The position numbers and the translations under genes were made by a program. From Gudongella sp046224405 (GTDB lineage Bacteria; Bacillota; Clostridia; Tissierellales; Tissierellaceae): a stretch of DNA of 64,000 nucleotides. Location of the stretch: assembly GCF_046224405.1 (NCBI RefSeq), contig NZ_JBJXRK010000010.1, forward strand, positions 5,495 to 69,494, written 5' to 3'. The notes under the pieces are model-generated. The model had not been told where the DNA came from. It saw nothing but the letters and a program-made list of their open reading frames with translations, and ran no database searches. Every line of letters starts with the position of its first letter. Position 1 is the first letter of the stretch. Below, one piece after another: positions 32,974 to 42,039 of this stretch.

Positions 32974-34722
32974 TTACTTCTCATATTCCCATTTGGTTGG
33001 GTTAAGCTCCCATGTCCTGTGGTCTGTGTGCAGGAGCTCGTGTGACTTGTGTGATAGGGGCTTCTCAAAGAATTCCCCATAGCACTTTGTTATTGAAGGG
33101 TTCTCATGGGAGAACCTTATATCGCTGATCTTGTCCAAGCCATACAGTACATCGGCCCTGTCGCCGGCAAGCTCCTGGCCGTCCCATATTGGCTGGCCAC
33201 CGCCACCTGCACATCCTCCAGGACATGCCATGATCTCAACAAAGTCGTACTCCACATCTCCACGTCTTATTGCCTCAACAAGCCTTCTGGTGTTTCCAAG
33301 TCCGCTGGCAACGGCAACCCGAAGGTCTGTTCCTGCCAGGTTGAAGGTGGCTTCCTTCCAGCCCTTTCTTCCACGTACATCCTGGAAGGCATCCGGCTCT
33401 GGGTTCTCACCTGTTACAAGGAAGTAGGCGCTTCTAAGGGCCGCCTCCATGACTCCACCTGTGGCACCGAATATGACCGCCGCTCCTGAACCAGAGCCAA
33501 GGGGTGTATCAAGCTCTTCCTCGGGAAGATTCTTCACATCCAGGCTCTCGGCACGGATAAGCCTTTCAACCTCACGGGTGGTAAGGACAACATCCACATC
33601 CTGTCCGGCACCTGCCGAGTTCATCACCGGAAGCCCGGCCTCAAATTTCTTGGCGGTACATGGCATGATGGACACGGAGAAGATCTTGCTTGGGTCCACA
33701 TCAAGGACCTGGGCATAGTAGCTCTTTGCAACCGCACCAAACATCTGCTGAGGTGACTTTGCAGTTGACAGCTGGTCCAGCATGTCCGGATACTGGCTCT
33801 TGATGAACCGGATCCAGCCTGGACAGCAAGAGGTGAACATTGGGAAGGTATGCTTATCAGCATTTCCAAGCCTCTCCACAAATTCGCTTCCCTCTTCCAT
33901 AATGGTAAGGTCAGCTGTAAAGTTTGTGTCAAATATATAGTCAAAGCCTATTCTTCTTAGGGCCGCCGCAAGTCTCTTGACGGTGGCGAACTCCCTTGGA
34001 AGGTCCAGGGATTCTCCCCAGGCCGCCCTTACTGCAGGGGCGATCTGGACAACAAGGATCTTGTCAGGGTCTGCAAGGGCTTCGAATACAACATCAGTGT
34101 CATCCCTTTCACGAAGGGCTCCCGTTGGACAGTGGGTTATGCACTGGCCGCACAGGGCACAGTCGGATTCCTCTATCCTAAGGTTTCCGGACACGTCAAC
34201 ATTGGTCCTTGATCCGGTGTTTGCAATATCCCAGACCTTAAGGTCCTGGACCTTGTCACACACCTGGATGCATCTCATGCACTTTATGCACTTCTCGTAG
34301 TTTCTGACCAGAGGGAAGCCTTCTGTCCATCTTGCATGGGGAAGGGTCTTCTGGTAGGGGATCTCAATTATCCCAAGGTCGTTGGCAAGGTCCTGGAGGG
34401 AGCAGTTTCCGCTCCTTACGCAGACAGCACAGTTTGAGTCATGCTGTGAAAGTATTAGCTCCACATTGGTCCTTCTTGCCTCCCTGACCTTGGGGCTGTT
34501 GGTATGGATGACCATGCCCTCCTCAACAACATTGTTGCAGGCGGTCACAAGCCTTTCCCTGCCCTCGATCTCAATTGCGCAGACCCTGCAGGCCCCGATC
34601 TCGTTCAGCTCCTCCATGTAGCAAAGGTTGGGGATTGAGACATGGCAGCTCTTTGCAGCATCCAATATGGTCATTCCCTCGGGAACAAGCAGATTGTTCT
34701 TATCAATCGTAATATTTACCAT
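32974..34722 (-). CDS. hydA: [FeFe] hydrogenase catalytic subunit, group A
   Basis: 582 residues, close to clostridial CpI. Clusters in order: 2Fe-2S (Cys34, 45, 48, 62); His-Cys 4Fe-4S (His94, Cys98, 101, 107); two 4Fe-4S ferredoxin clusters (Cys145/148/151/155 and Cys188/191/194/198); H-cluster ligands Cys300 (TSCCPGW), Cys355 (MPCTAKKFE), Cys500 and Cys504 (MACPGGCAGGGGQP). Cys299 is the proton-transfer residue. It interconverts H2 and protons with electrons from ferredoxin or NAD(P)H. The start overlaps the upstream GltD-like gene by 7 bp, so the two proteins likely form a complex. No maturases HydE/F/G are in the window. Confidence 0.96.
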   Translation of the reverse strand: MVNITIDKNNLLVPEGMTILDAAKSCHVSIPNLCYMEELNEIGACRVCAIEIEGRERLVTACNNVVEEGMVIHTNSPKVREARRTNVELILSQHDSNCAVCVRSGNCSLQDLANDLGIIEIPYQKTLPHARWTEGFPLVRNYEKCIKCMRCIQVCDKVQDLKVWDIANTGSRTNVDVSGNLRIEESDCALCGQCITHCPTGALRERDDTDVVFEALADPDKILVVQIAPAVRAAWGESLDLPREFATVKRLAAALRRIGFDYIFDTNFTADLTIMEEGSEFVERLGNADKHTFPMFTSCCPGWIRFIKSQYPDMLDQLSTAKSPQQMFGAVAKSYYAQVLDVDPSKIFSVSIMPCTAKKFEAGLPVMNSAGAGQDVDVVLTTREVERLIRAESLDVKNLPEEELDTPLGSGSGAAVIFGATGGVMEAALRSAYFLVTGENPEPDAFQDVRGRKGWKEATFNLAGTDLRVAVASGLGNTRRLVEAIRRGDVEYDFVEIMACPGGCAGGGGQPIWDGQELAGDRADVLYGLDKISDIRFSHENPSITKCYGEFFEKPLSHKSHELLHTDHRTWELNPTKWEYEK

Positions 34723-36548
34723 CTTTCAGTCCTCCCTCCCTTTAACACTCCAAAGCCGAAGTGGTCACACCTCAGGCATCGGCTTGATTCCTGCATTGCC
34801 TCCTGGTATGTCATGGACTTCTCAACAAGGTCAAAGTCCTCAATTCTTTCTGATACCAGCCTTTCTGTCATATTGACCCTTCCGCAAGGAACACGGTCAG
34901 ACAGGCTGGGCTCTGGAATTTCCACTCCTGATTCTATCTCATGGTGGAAGCCCAGGTAGTTGTCTATATTGGCAGCTGCAACCTTGCCCGCTGCAATTGC
35001 CTGGATTACAGTGGCGGGACCTGAGATGCAGTCCCCTCCTGCAAACACTCCAGGAATATCCTTAACATCAGCGGTGCTCCAGGCATCGATGAGACCCTGT
35101 CTAACGGGGATTCCATCCTTCTCAAAGTCCCTGGTCTCAATTCCCTGGCCTATTGCAATGACGATCATGTCACATGGGATCCTTACAGGATTCTCCCTGG
35201 CATCGGCTGTTTTTGGCCTTCCTCCGGAAATCTTTCCGACGATCTGTGGCTGGACCCAAAGGGCGGTCACATTTCCGTCCTCGTCCTTTTCAATCCTTCC
35301 TGGACTTGACAGCTCATATATTGAGCAGCCCTCGGCGATTGCATCGTCGATTTCCTCTTTCATTGCAGGCATATCAGCCTTTCTTCTTCTGTAGATGATA
35401 TTTGATTCTGTTGCTCCAAGCCTTACGGCCGACCTAGCAACATCTATTGCAACGTTTCCTCCACCAAGTACCAGGACACGCTTGTCCCTAAAGTCTGGAT
35501 AGATTCCATCCCCGATGTCACGGAGGATGTCAACTGCGGAGTACACTCCAGATGCATCCTCGCCTTCAAGGCCGATCTTCTTGTCGATCTGAGCCCCGAT
35601 TGCGATGTATACGCTGTCAAACCTTTCCCTAAGCTCAACAACTGAAATGTCCTTGCCCACGGTTATGCCCATATGAACCTTCACTCCAAGGGATAGCATT
35701 GTGTCTATCTCTTCCTGGAGAAGGTCCCTTGGAAGCCTGTAGTTAGGAATTCCGTAGCGAAGCATTCCACCAAGGTGGTTCTTGCTTTCATACAGGTCGA
35801 CCTGGTGTCCCATTAGGGTCAGGAAGTATGCAGCAGAAAGTCCGCTTGGACCTCCGCCCACGATTGCGACCCTCTTTCCGGTCTTTGCGGCAGGCTCTGG
35901 AAGAGGTACATCCCCGGCATTGTCAACTGCGAACCGCTTCAGGCCTCTTATGTTTATTGAATCATCCATCATGTTCCTTCTGCACCTTGTCTCGCAAGGG
36001 TGCTCACATACATAGGCGCAGGTAAGGGGCATTGGGTTGTCCTTCCTTATAAGCCTTATTGCATCGTCGTATCTCTCCTGGTTTATCAGGGCTATGTAGC
36101 CTGGAACGTCCACTCCTGCCGGGCATAGTGATACGCACGGTACAGACTGGTAGAGGCTGAAATTGCAGCGGTCCCTTTCTATGTGCTCCAGATAGTCGTC
36201 CCTGAAGCCCTCAACTCCCCTTAGAACCATATGTGCAGCCTCGTATCCGATGGCGCAGTCAGCAGAATTGTAGATACTCCTTGCGGTCTTCTCGATCAGG
36301 TCAATGGTCTTTAGGCTTCCTTTTCCGTCCAGTACATCCTCCATAAGGTTGATAAGCTGTCCAAGGCCTACACGGCAGGGTACACACTTGCCGCAGGTCT
36401 GGGCATGGGCCATCTTAAGGAAGGATGCAGACAGGTCAATCGGACATAGTCCCGGGGGAGAGGCGGTTATCCTTCTTTCAAGGTCCTTGTACATATCCTC
36501 AACTGTTGCCTGGGCCTTGTCCTGGGTGATAATGCTAAGTCTGCTCAT
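34716..36548 (-). CDS. Hydrogenase partner: NuoF-tail 4Fe-4S domain fused to GltD/NfnB-like NAD(P)H:FAD oxidoreductase
   Basis: 610 residues. Residues about 20-125 match the C-terminal 4Fe-4S domain of NuoF (Cys52, 55, 58 and 98) but the NADH/FMN-binding NuoF core is absent. From about 130 follows a GltD-type module: cluster-binding Cys138/142 and Cys177/181/185/189, FAD motif VAIVGGGPSGLSAA near 228 and NAD(P) motif VLVLGGGNVAIDVARSA near 360. A last Cys pair (CLRCDHFG) sits at the C-terminus. Such proteins accompany [FeFe] hydrogenases and Nfn/Stn-type bifurcating enzymes. I infer an NAD(P)H-linked, possibly electron-bifurcating, hydrogenase of two subunits. Confidence 0.88.
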   Translation of the reverse strand: MSRLSIITQDKAQATVEDMYKDLERRITASPPGLCPIDLSASFLKMAHAQTCGKCVPCRVGLGQLINLMEDVLDGKGSLKTIDLIEKTARSIYNSADCAIGYEAAHMVLRGVEGFRDDYLEHIERDRCNFSLYQSVPCVSLCPAGVDVPGYIALINQERYDDAIRLIRKDNPMPLTCAYVCEHPCETRCRRNMMDDSINIRGLKRFAVDNAGDVPLPEPAAKTGKRVAIVGGGPSGLSAAYFLTLMGHQVDLYESKNHLGGMLRYGIPNYRLPRDLLQEEIDTMLSLGVKVHMGITVGKDISVVELRERFDSVYIAIGAQIDKKIGLEGEDASGVYSAVDILRDIGDGIYPDFRDKRVLVLGGGNVAIDVARSAVRLGATESNIIYRRRKADMPAMKEEIDDAIAEGCSIYELSSPGRIEKDEDGNVTALWVQPQIVGKISGGRPKTADARENPVRIPCDMIVIAIGQGIETRDFEKDGIPVRQGLIDAWSTADVKDIPGVFAGGDCISGPATVIQAIAAGKVAAANIDNYLGFHHEIESGVEIPEPSLSDRVPCGRVNMTERLVSERIEDFDLVEKSMTYQEAMQESSRCLRCDHFGFGVLKGGRTERW

Positions 36549-36669
36549 TTTTCTTCAACTCCTTCAAAATGATTTGATTGTTGAACCTAAAGCAGGGTTT
36601 CCTTATGTAATGATTTGGCGGTTCATCGTGCTAGAAAATTATGTTAATTATATAACAATCCACTCTTTA

Positions 36670-36698
36670 ATCATACACCTATTTCGGAATTATGTCAA
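36670..36698 (-). promoter_or_regulatory. Promoter of the hydrogenase operon
   Basis: On the minus strand TTGACA (36698-36693), 17-bp spacer, TATGAT (36675-36670). The leader to the start at 36548 is about 115 nt. Confidence 0.75.
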
Positions 36699-36821
36699 CA
36701 GCACTATCCCATTTCCATTCCATTCCCATTTACAACTTCAGTGTATTGCAGTATAATATTTGAGTGGTATTAATTATGTTAACCAGAAAAATATAAACTT
36801 GACCCATAAGTTGGACATAAA

Positions 36822-36849
36822 TTGCAAGGAGACCATGGCACAATATAAT
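36822..36849 (+). promoter_or_regulatory. Promoter of purC-purF
   Basis: TTGCAA (36822-36827), 16-bp spacer, TATAAT (36844-36849). Start near 36856 would give a leader of about 180 nt holding the hairpin element at 36940-37010. The rest of the 490-bp gap (36549-37038) shows no gene; a further TATAAT without -35 is at 36753. Confidence 0.55.
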
Positions 36850-36939
36850 GTGTCATACTGAGTGTTGGTAAAGTATCTTAGACCTGTAAGCCCGACCCAA
36901 GTAAACCAAGTGGATCTGGAGTAATATCTTTTCCTTTCC

Positions 36940-37010
36940 ACTTCTTGTGCCCGGCCATATAATTGCTCAAAATTTAAATTTTGTTGCAATTAATGGAGAG
37001 GGTATCAACT
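36940..37010 (+). repeat. Structured repeat / candidate leader RNA element upstream of purC
   Basis: 71 bp, 70 identical to 39211-39281 upstream of purB. Core hairpin: AATTGC-t-CAAAATTT pairs with AAATTTTG-t-TGCAATT; the outer CCAT pairs with ATGG. It is flanked by GTGCCCGG and GAGAGGGTATC. Similarity to the purB copy resumes at the ribosome binding site (GAACGGAGTGATTT). Variants in the opposite orientation lie at 27394 and 30827. Confidence 0.7.
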
Positions 37011-37038
37011 TTCAACTGAAAAGAACGGAGTGATTTCT

Positions 37039-37743
37039 ATGGAAAAGCTTGAAATGCTGTATGAAGGAAAGGCAAAAAAAGTATTCAGGACCAAGGAAGA
37101 GGACAAATATATTGTCCAGTACAAGGACGATGCAACCGCAGGAAACGGAGCCAAAAAGGGAACAATCCTTGACAAGGGGATCGTTAACAACAAGATGAGC
37201 GCTATGCTCTTTGAGCTGCTGGAGAAGGAGGGTGTTCCAAACCACTTTGAAGAGCTGCTTTCAGACAGAGACCAGCTTGTAAAGGCAGTGGAGATAGTTC
37301 CTCTTGAGGTCATAGTAAGGAACATCTCAGCTGGATCATTCTCAAAGCGCTACGGAGTGGAGGAGGGAATCCTCTTTGACGAGCCAGTAGTGGAGTTCAG
37401 CTACAAGGTGGACGAGCTGGGAGACCCCCTGATAAACGATTCACATATACTTGCCCTCAAGCTTGCTACTGAAGAGGAGCTGGAGAAGATAAAGAAGATG
37501 GCACTTAAGGTTAACAGTGTCCTTTCAGAACTCTTCCTTACTAAGAACCTTAAGCTTGTGGACTTCAAGCTGGAGTTTGGAAAGTACAAGGGAGAGATCA
37601 TCCTGGCAGATGAAATATCCCCGGACACCTGCAGGCTGTGGGACACTGAGACAGGGGAGAAAATGGACAAGGACCGGTTCAGAAGGGACCTTGGAAACAT
37701 AGAAGAGGCGTATCAGGAAGTAATGAAGAGACTGGAAAGGTAG
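37039..37743 (+). CDS. purC: Phosphoribosylaminoimidazole-succinocarboxamide synthase (SAICAR synthetase)
   Basis: 234 residues, full length. LYEGKAKKVF at the N-terminus, KDDATAGNGAKKG, PLEVIVRNISAGSFSKRYG and LVDFKLEFG...DEISPDTCRLWD are PurC hallmarks. It joins CAIR and aspartate with ATP in purine synthesis. CGGAG 9 nt upstream sets the start at 37039. purF follows 12 nt downstream. Confidence 0.97.
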   Translation: MEKLEMLYEGKAKKVFRTKEEDKYIVQYKDDATAGNGAKKGTILDKGIVNNKMSAMLFELLEKEGVPNHFEELLSDRDQLVKAVEIVPLEVIVRNISAGSFSKRYGVEEGILFDEPVVEFSYKVDELGDPLINDSHILALKLATEEELEKIKKMALKVNSVLSELFLTKNLKLVDFKLEFGKYKGEIILADEISPDTCRLWDTETGEKMDKDRFRRDLGNIEEAYQEVMKRLER

Positions 37744-37755
37744 GAGAGGATAGAT

Positions 37756-39147
37756 TTGACTAACCTTTATAATGATAAACTGAAGGATGAATGCGGAGTA
37801 ATAGGAGTATACAACAGGGAAATAAACCAGGACTGCGCAGAGGAGATATATTACGGCCTCTATGCCCTCCAGCACAGGGGCCAGGAAAGCGCAGGGATTG
37901 CAACCAACCTTGAAGGGAAGATCTTCACCTACAAGAACCAGGGACTGGTCTCGGATGTCTTTGAGGACCCGGATGACTTCGGAGAACTGCTTGGAAACAT
38001 AGGAATCGGCCATGTTCGCTATGCCACCTCCGGTGGAGGGGGAGTGACAAACGCCCAACCCCTTATCGTAAACTACAAGAACAGCCACATAGCCCTTGCC
38101 CACAACGGGAACCTTGTGAACGCATCGGCCCTCAGGGACATGCTTGAGGACGGCGGGGTGGTGTTCCAGACCAATGTTGACACTGAGGTAATAGTGAACC
38201 TTATTGCAAGAAGCCTTAAGAATGGAATAGTTGAGTCCATAAAGAGGGTTGCGGAGATAATCAGGGGGGCCTATGCCCTTGTAATAACAACGGAAAACAA
38301 GCTGATCGGCCTCAGGGATCCCTACGGCCTTAGACCACTGTGCCTTGGGGAGACAGAAAACGGATATGTCCTTGCATCAGAGACCTGCGCCCTTGATGCC
38401 ATCGGGGCCAAGTATGTCAGGGATATTGAAAACGGGGAGATTGTGGTCATAAACGGAGACGGGGTCCAGTCCTACAGGCAGAACACCTGGGTGAAGAAGA
38501 GGCTCTGCATCTTTGAGCTTATCTATTTTGCAAGACCGGACTCAAGGATCGACGGAATAAGCGTCTACCAATCCAGACACAATGCAGGGGCGACCCTGGC
38601 TAGGGAGTACCCTGTTGATGCTGATGTTGTAATCGGGGTACCAGACTCGGGAGTGCCTGCAGCCATAGGCTATGCCAAGGAATCAGGTATACCCTATGAA
38701 ATCGGACTAATAAAGAACAAGTATATAGGAAGAACCTTTATCCAGCCAAACCAGAGACAAAGGGAACAGGGAGTAAGGATAAAGCTAAATGTTCTGAAGG
38801 AGAACATTGAGGGTAAAAGAGTAGTGATAGTGGATGACTCCATTGTAAGGGGAACAACCTCAAGAAGACTGGTTGAGATCCTTAGGGAAGTAGGAGCCAA
38901 GGAGGTCCACTTCAGGGTCAGCAGCCCGCCGGTCAAGCATGGCTGCCACTTTGGAATCGACACACCCTACAGAGACCACCTGATTGCCACTAGGCATGAT
39001 GTAGAGGAGATACGCCAGATAATTGATGCCGATACCCTGGGCTACCTTTCCACAGAGGGAATGGTTGATTCAGTAGGGGGAGGGGACCTCTACTGCAAGG
39101 CCTGCTTTGACGGAGACTACCCAATGGAAGTGCCGGTGGAGGATTAG
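37756..39147 (+). CDS. purF: Amidophosphoribosyltransferase
   Basis: 463 residues from TTG at 37756, preceded by AGGAGAGG. A 12-residue propeptide ends before Cys13 (DECGVIG), the N-terminal nucleophile of the glutaminase domain. HRGQESAGIA and AHNGNLVN mark that domain, and the PRPP loop VVIVDDSIVRGTT the C-terminal half. Cysteines near the C-terminus (CHFGID, CKACFDGDY) match the 4Fe-4S type of Bacillus PurF. It catalyses the first committed step of purine synthesis. Confidence 0.97.
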   Translation: MTNLYNDKLKDECGVIGVYNREINQDCAEEIYYGLYALQHRGQESAGIATNLEGKIFTYKNQGLVSDVFEDPDDFGELLGNIGIGHVRYATSGGGGVTNAQPLIVNYKNSHIALAHNGNLVNASALRDMLEDGGVVFQTNVDTEVIVNLIARSLKNGIVESIKRVAEIIRGAYALVITTENKLIGLRDPYGLRPLCLGETENGYVLASETCALDAIGAKYVRDIENGEIVVINGDGVQSYRQNTWVKKRLCIFELIYFARPDSRIDGISVYQSRHNAGATLAREYPVDADVVIGVPDSGVPAAIGYAKESGIPYEIGLIKNKYIGRTFIQPNQRQREQGVRIKLNVLKENIEGKRVVIVDDSIVRGTTSRRLVEILREVGAKEVHFRVSSPPVKHGCHFGIDTPYRDHLIATRHDVEEIRQIIDADTLGYLSTEGMVDSVGGGDLYCKACFDGDYPMEVPVED

Positions 39148-39210
39148 ACCAATTGTCATAAGCGCCTTCGCTTGTGTCATCCCGACTGAAATGGAGGGAT
39201 CTCGATTTAT

Positions 39211-39281
39211 ACTTCTTGTGCCCGGCCATATAATTGCTCAAAATTTAAATTTTGTTGCAATTAATGGATAGGGTATCAACT
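39211..39281 (+). repeat. Structured repeat / candidate leader RNA element upstream of purB
   Basis: Second near-identical copy of the purC leader element (one change, GAGAG to GATAG). It lies 30 nt before the purB start and is preceded by a GTCATCCCGAC-type short dispersed repeat at 39168-39195. Confidence 0.7.
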
Positions 39282-39310
39282 ATCTACTTTTTACGAACGG
39301 AGTGATTTTC

Positions 39311-40741
39311 ATGAACGACAAATACATCAGCCCCTTGAGCAAGCGGTATGCTGGGGAGGAAATGCAGAGGCTCTTCTCCAAGGACAAGAAGTTCAAGACC
39401 TGGAGGAGGCTCTGGATCGCCCTTGCAGAATCCCAGATGGAGCTGGGGCTAAACATAAGCAGGGAACAGATCCAGCAGATGAAGGACAACATGGACAATA
39501 TAGACTACCAGGTGGCTGAGGCCAAGGAGAAGGAAATCCGCCACGATGTAATGTCCCACATCTACGCCTTTGGAAAGCAGTGCCCTGATGCCAAGGGAAT
39601 AATCCACCTGGGGGCAACCTCCTGCTTTGTAGGGGACAATACAGACCTTGTACTTATGAAGGAAGGCCTGGTCCTTGTAAGAAAGAAGCTTATAAACACA
39701 ATCAAGCTCCTTTCAGACTTTGCCATGGAATACAGGGACCTTCCAACCTTGGGCTTCACCCACTTCCAGCCAGCCCAGCCAACAACTGTAGGTAAAAGGG
39801 CAAGCCTTTGGATCCAGGACCTTCTCCTTGACCTTGAGGCATTGGAGTTTGTGATCTCAACCCTTAAGCTTCGGGGAGCCAAGGGAACAACAGGAACCCA
39901 GGCAAGCTTTATGGAGCTTTTCGATGGTGACGGAGAGAAGGTCAAGGAATTGGACCAAAAGATTGCAGAGAAGCTGGATTTTTCTGGGACCTATCATGTA
40001 ACAGGCCAGACCTATTCCAGGAAGGTTGACTTCCAGGTTCTCCAGGTGCTTTCAGGAATAGCCCAGAGCGCCTACAAGTTCTCAAATGATATCAGGCTTC
40101 TAGCCCACATGAAGGAGATCGAGGAGCCCTTTGAGAAATCACAGGTGGGCTCATCTGCAATGGCCTACAAGAGAAACCCCATGCGGAGTGAAAGGATGGC
40201 CTCCATCGCCCGGTTTATCATCTCCAACTCGATCAACCCGGCCCTTAACACAACAGGTCAATGGCTTGAACGGACCCTGGATGATTCGGCCAACAGGAGA
40301 CTTTCAATTCCAGAGGGCTTTCTGGCAACAGACGGACTGCTTTCATTGTATATAAATGTGGCGGATGGACTGGTTGTCTATCCCAAGGTGATAGAGAAGC
40401 ACCTCCAGGAGGAGCTGCCCTTTATGGCCACAGAGACAATCCTTATGGAGGGTGTAAAGCGGGGAGGGGACAGACAGGTCCTTCACGAGGCAATAAGGAA
40501 GCACTCCCTTGCCACTGCAGAGAGCATCAAGGTCCATGGCCAGGAGAACAACCTGGTTGAAAGGTTGGGAGAGGACCCTGAATTCAACATGACAGAGGAT
40601 GAGATCAGGGACATGATCCGCCCTGAAAGGTTTGTGGGAAGAAGTGTTCAGCAGGTTGAGGAATTTGTAGGGGGACCTGTTAAGGATATGCTTGAAAGGT
40701 ATCCGGAGGATCTTGGAATAGAGGTAAACATTTCCGTATAA
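39311..40741 (+). CDS. purB: Adenylosuccinate lyase
   Basis: 476 residues. The fumarase/aspartase superfamily signature GSSAMAYKRNPMRSER (near 281-296) is present, with THFQPAQPTT near 153 and HDVMSHI near 80. It acts twice in purine synthesis, releasing fumarate from SAICAR and adenylosuccinate. CGGAG sets the start at 39311. It is followed 13 nt later by purA. Confidence 0.97.
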   Translation: MNDKYISPLSKRYAGEEMQRLFSKDKKFKTWRRLWIALAESQMELGLNISREQIQQMKDNMDNIDYQVAEAKEKEIRHDVMSHIYAFGKQCPDAKGIIHLGATSCFVGDNTDLVLMKEGLVLVRKKLINTIKLLSDFAMEYRDLPTLGFTHFQPAQPTTVGKRASLWIQDLLLDLEALEFVISTLKLRGAKGTTGTQASFMELFDGDGEKVKELDQKIAEKLDFSGTYHVTGQTYSRKVDFQVLQVLSGIAQSAYKFSNDIRLLAHMKEIEEPFEKSQVGSSAMAYKRNPMRSERMASIARFIISNSINPALNTTGQWLERTLDDSANRRLSIPEGFLATDGLLSLYINVADGLVVYPKVIEKHLQEELPFMATETILMEGVKRGGDRQVLHEAIRKHSLATAESIKVHGQENNLVERLGEDPEFNMTEDEIRDMIRPERFVGRSVQQVEEFVGGPVKDMLERYPEDLGIEVNISV

Positions 40742-40754
40742 GGGGGCAAAGTTG

Positions 40755-42029
40755 ATGAAAACCGCAATTGTAGGAATTAACTGGGGAGATGAAGGAAAGG
40801 GAAGGATGGTTGACCTTCTTTCACAGGACCAGGATATCGTAGTGAGATACCAGGGCGGAAACAATGCAGGCCATACAGTGGTAAATGAAAAGGGTAAGTT
40901 TATCTTCAATCTCATGCCTTCTGGAATACTGAGGGAGGACATTGTAAACATCATGGGAAACGGAATGGTAATTGACATCGAGCACCTTTGCGGTGAGCTG
41001 GACAGCCTTCAGGAGAAGGGAATATCAGTTACGGAAAAGAACCTGCTTATAAGCGACAAGGCTGTAATCTGCATGCCCTACCATGTCCTCCTTGACCAGT
41101 ATGAGGAGGAGAGGCTTAAGGACAAGAAGTACGGGTCCACAAAAAGGGGAATAGCCCCTGTCTATGCTGACAAGTACAGGAAAAAGGGAATCCGCATGGG
41201 TGAGCTCTTTTTTGAGGACTCACTTAAGGCAAGGGTCCAGGATGTGGTGGAATACGAAAACCTCCTTATTGAAAAGGGATACGGAAAAGTCAGGATAGAC
41301 TGGCAGGAAATGTACTCCTGGCTCCTTCGGTACGGGGAGAGATTAAAGCCATATATCGCCGATGTAGGAGCATTTCTCACAGAGGCTGTCAGGGACGACA
41401 TGGATATCATGTTTGAAGCCCAGCTTGGGGCCTTGAGGGACATAGATTACGGGATCTACCCCTACACAACATCATCCTCCACAATAGCTGCCTACGCTCC
41501 AATAGGAGCTGGAATACCAGGTGAGAAGATGGACAGGACGGTTGGAGTTGTAAAGGCCTACTCATCCTGTGTTGGTGAGGGACCCTTCACTGCAGAGATG
41601 GAAGGGGAAGAGGCAGACAAGCTCAGGGAGGCCGGAGCAGAGTACGGAGCAGCTACTGGAAGGCCAAGAAGGGTTGGAGCCTTTGATGTTGTTGCAACAA
41701 AATATGGTTGCCTTGTACAGGGAGCAGATGAAATCGCCCTTACAAAGCTTGATGTTCTTTCATACATGGAAAGCATCCCGGTATGTACAGCCTACAAGAT
41801 AGACGGTGAAAAGACCACCGACTTCCCGGTAGGTCCAAGACTTGACAGGGCAGAACCAGTGATCGAGTACATGTTTGGATGGAACAAGGACATCACAAAA
41901 TGCAGAACACTTGATGAGCTACCATCAGCAGCAAAAGCCTACATCTCCTACATCCAAAGGGCAATAAGCACCAAGATCACCTACGTCTCCGTCGGCCCAG
42001 GCAGGGATGAGTATATAAAGATTGATTAG
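40755..42029 (+). CDS. purA: Adenylosuccinate synthetase
   Basis: 424 residues. GINWGDEGKGRMVDLL (usual form GAQWGDEGKGK), GGNNAGHTVV, STKRGIAPVYADK and VGEGPFTAEM are PurA motifs. It converts IMP and aspartate to adenylosuccinate using GTP. The usual GxQWGDEGKGK has Asn in place of Gln here, as in a subgroup of clostridial PurA. AGGGGG precedes ATG 40755. Confidence 0.97.
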   Translation: MKTAIVGINWGDEGKGRMVDLLSQDQDIVVRYQGGNNAGHTVVNEKGKFIFNLMPSGILREDIVNIMGNGMVIDIEHLCGELDSLQEKGISVTEKNLLISDKAVICMPYHVLLDQYEEERLKDKKYGSTKRGIAPVYADKYRKKGIRMGELFFEDSLKARVQDVVEYENLLIEKGYGKVRIDWQEMYSWLLRYGERLKPYIADVGAFLTEAVRDDMDIMFEAQLGALRDIDYGIYPYTTSSSTIAAYAPIGAGIPGEKMDRTVGVVKAYSSCVGEGPFTAEMEGEEADKLREAGAEYGAATGRPRRVGAFDVVATKYGCLVQGADEIALTKLDVLSYMESIPVCTAYKIDGEKTTDFPVGPRLDRAEPVIEYMFGWNKDITKCRTLDELPSAAKAYISYIQRAISTKITYVSVGPGRDEYIKID

Positions 42030-42039
42030 TTATAATGCA

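Noticed and set aside
36774..36989. 71-residue minus-strand reading frame upstream of purC
   Set aside because: It overlaps the purC promoter and the structured repeat, lacks a ribosome binding site and resembles no protein.
36940..37010. Purine riboswitch in front of purC
   Set aside because: The conserved loop sequences of the guanine/adenine aptamer are absent and the same element occurs at unrelated sites.
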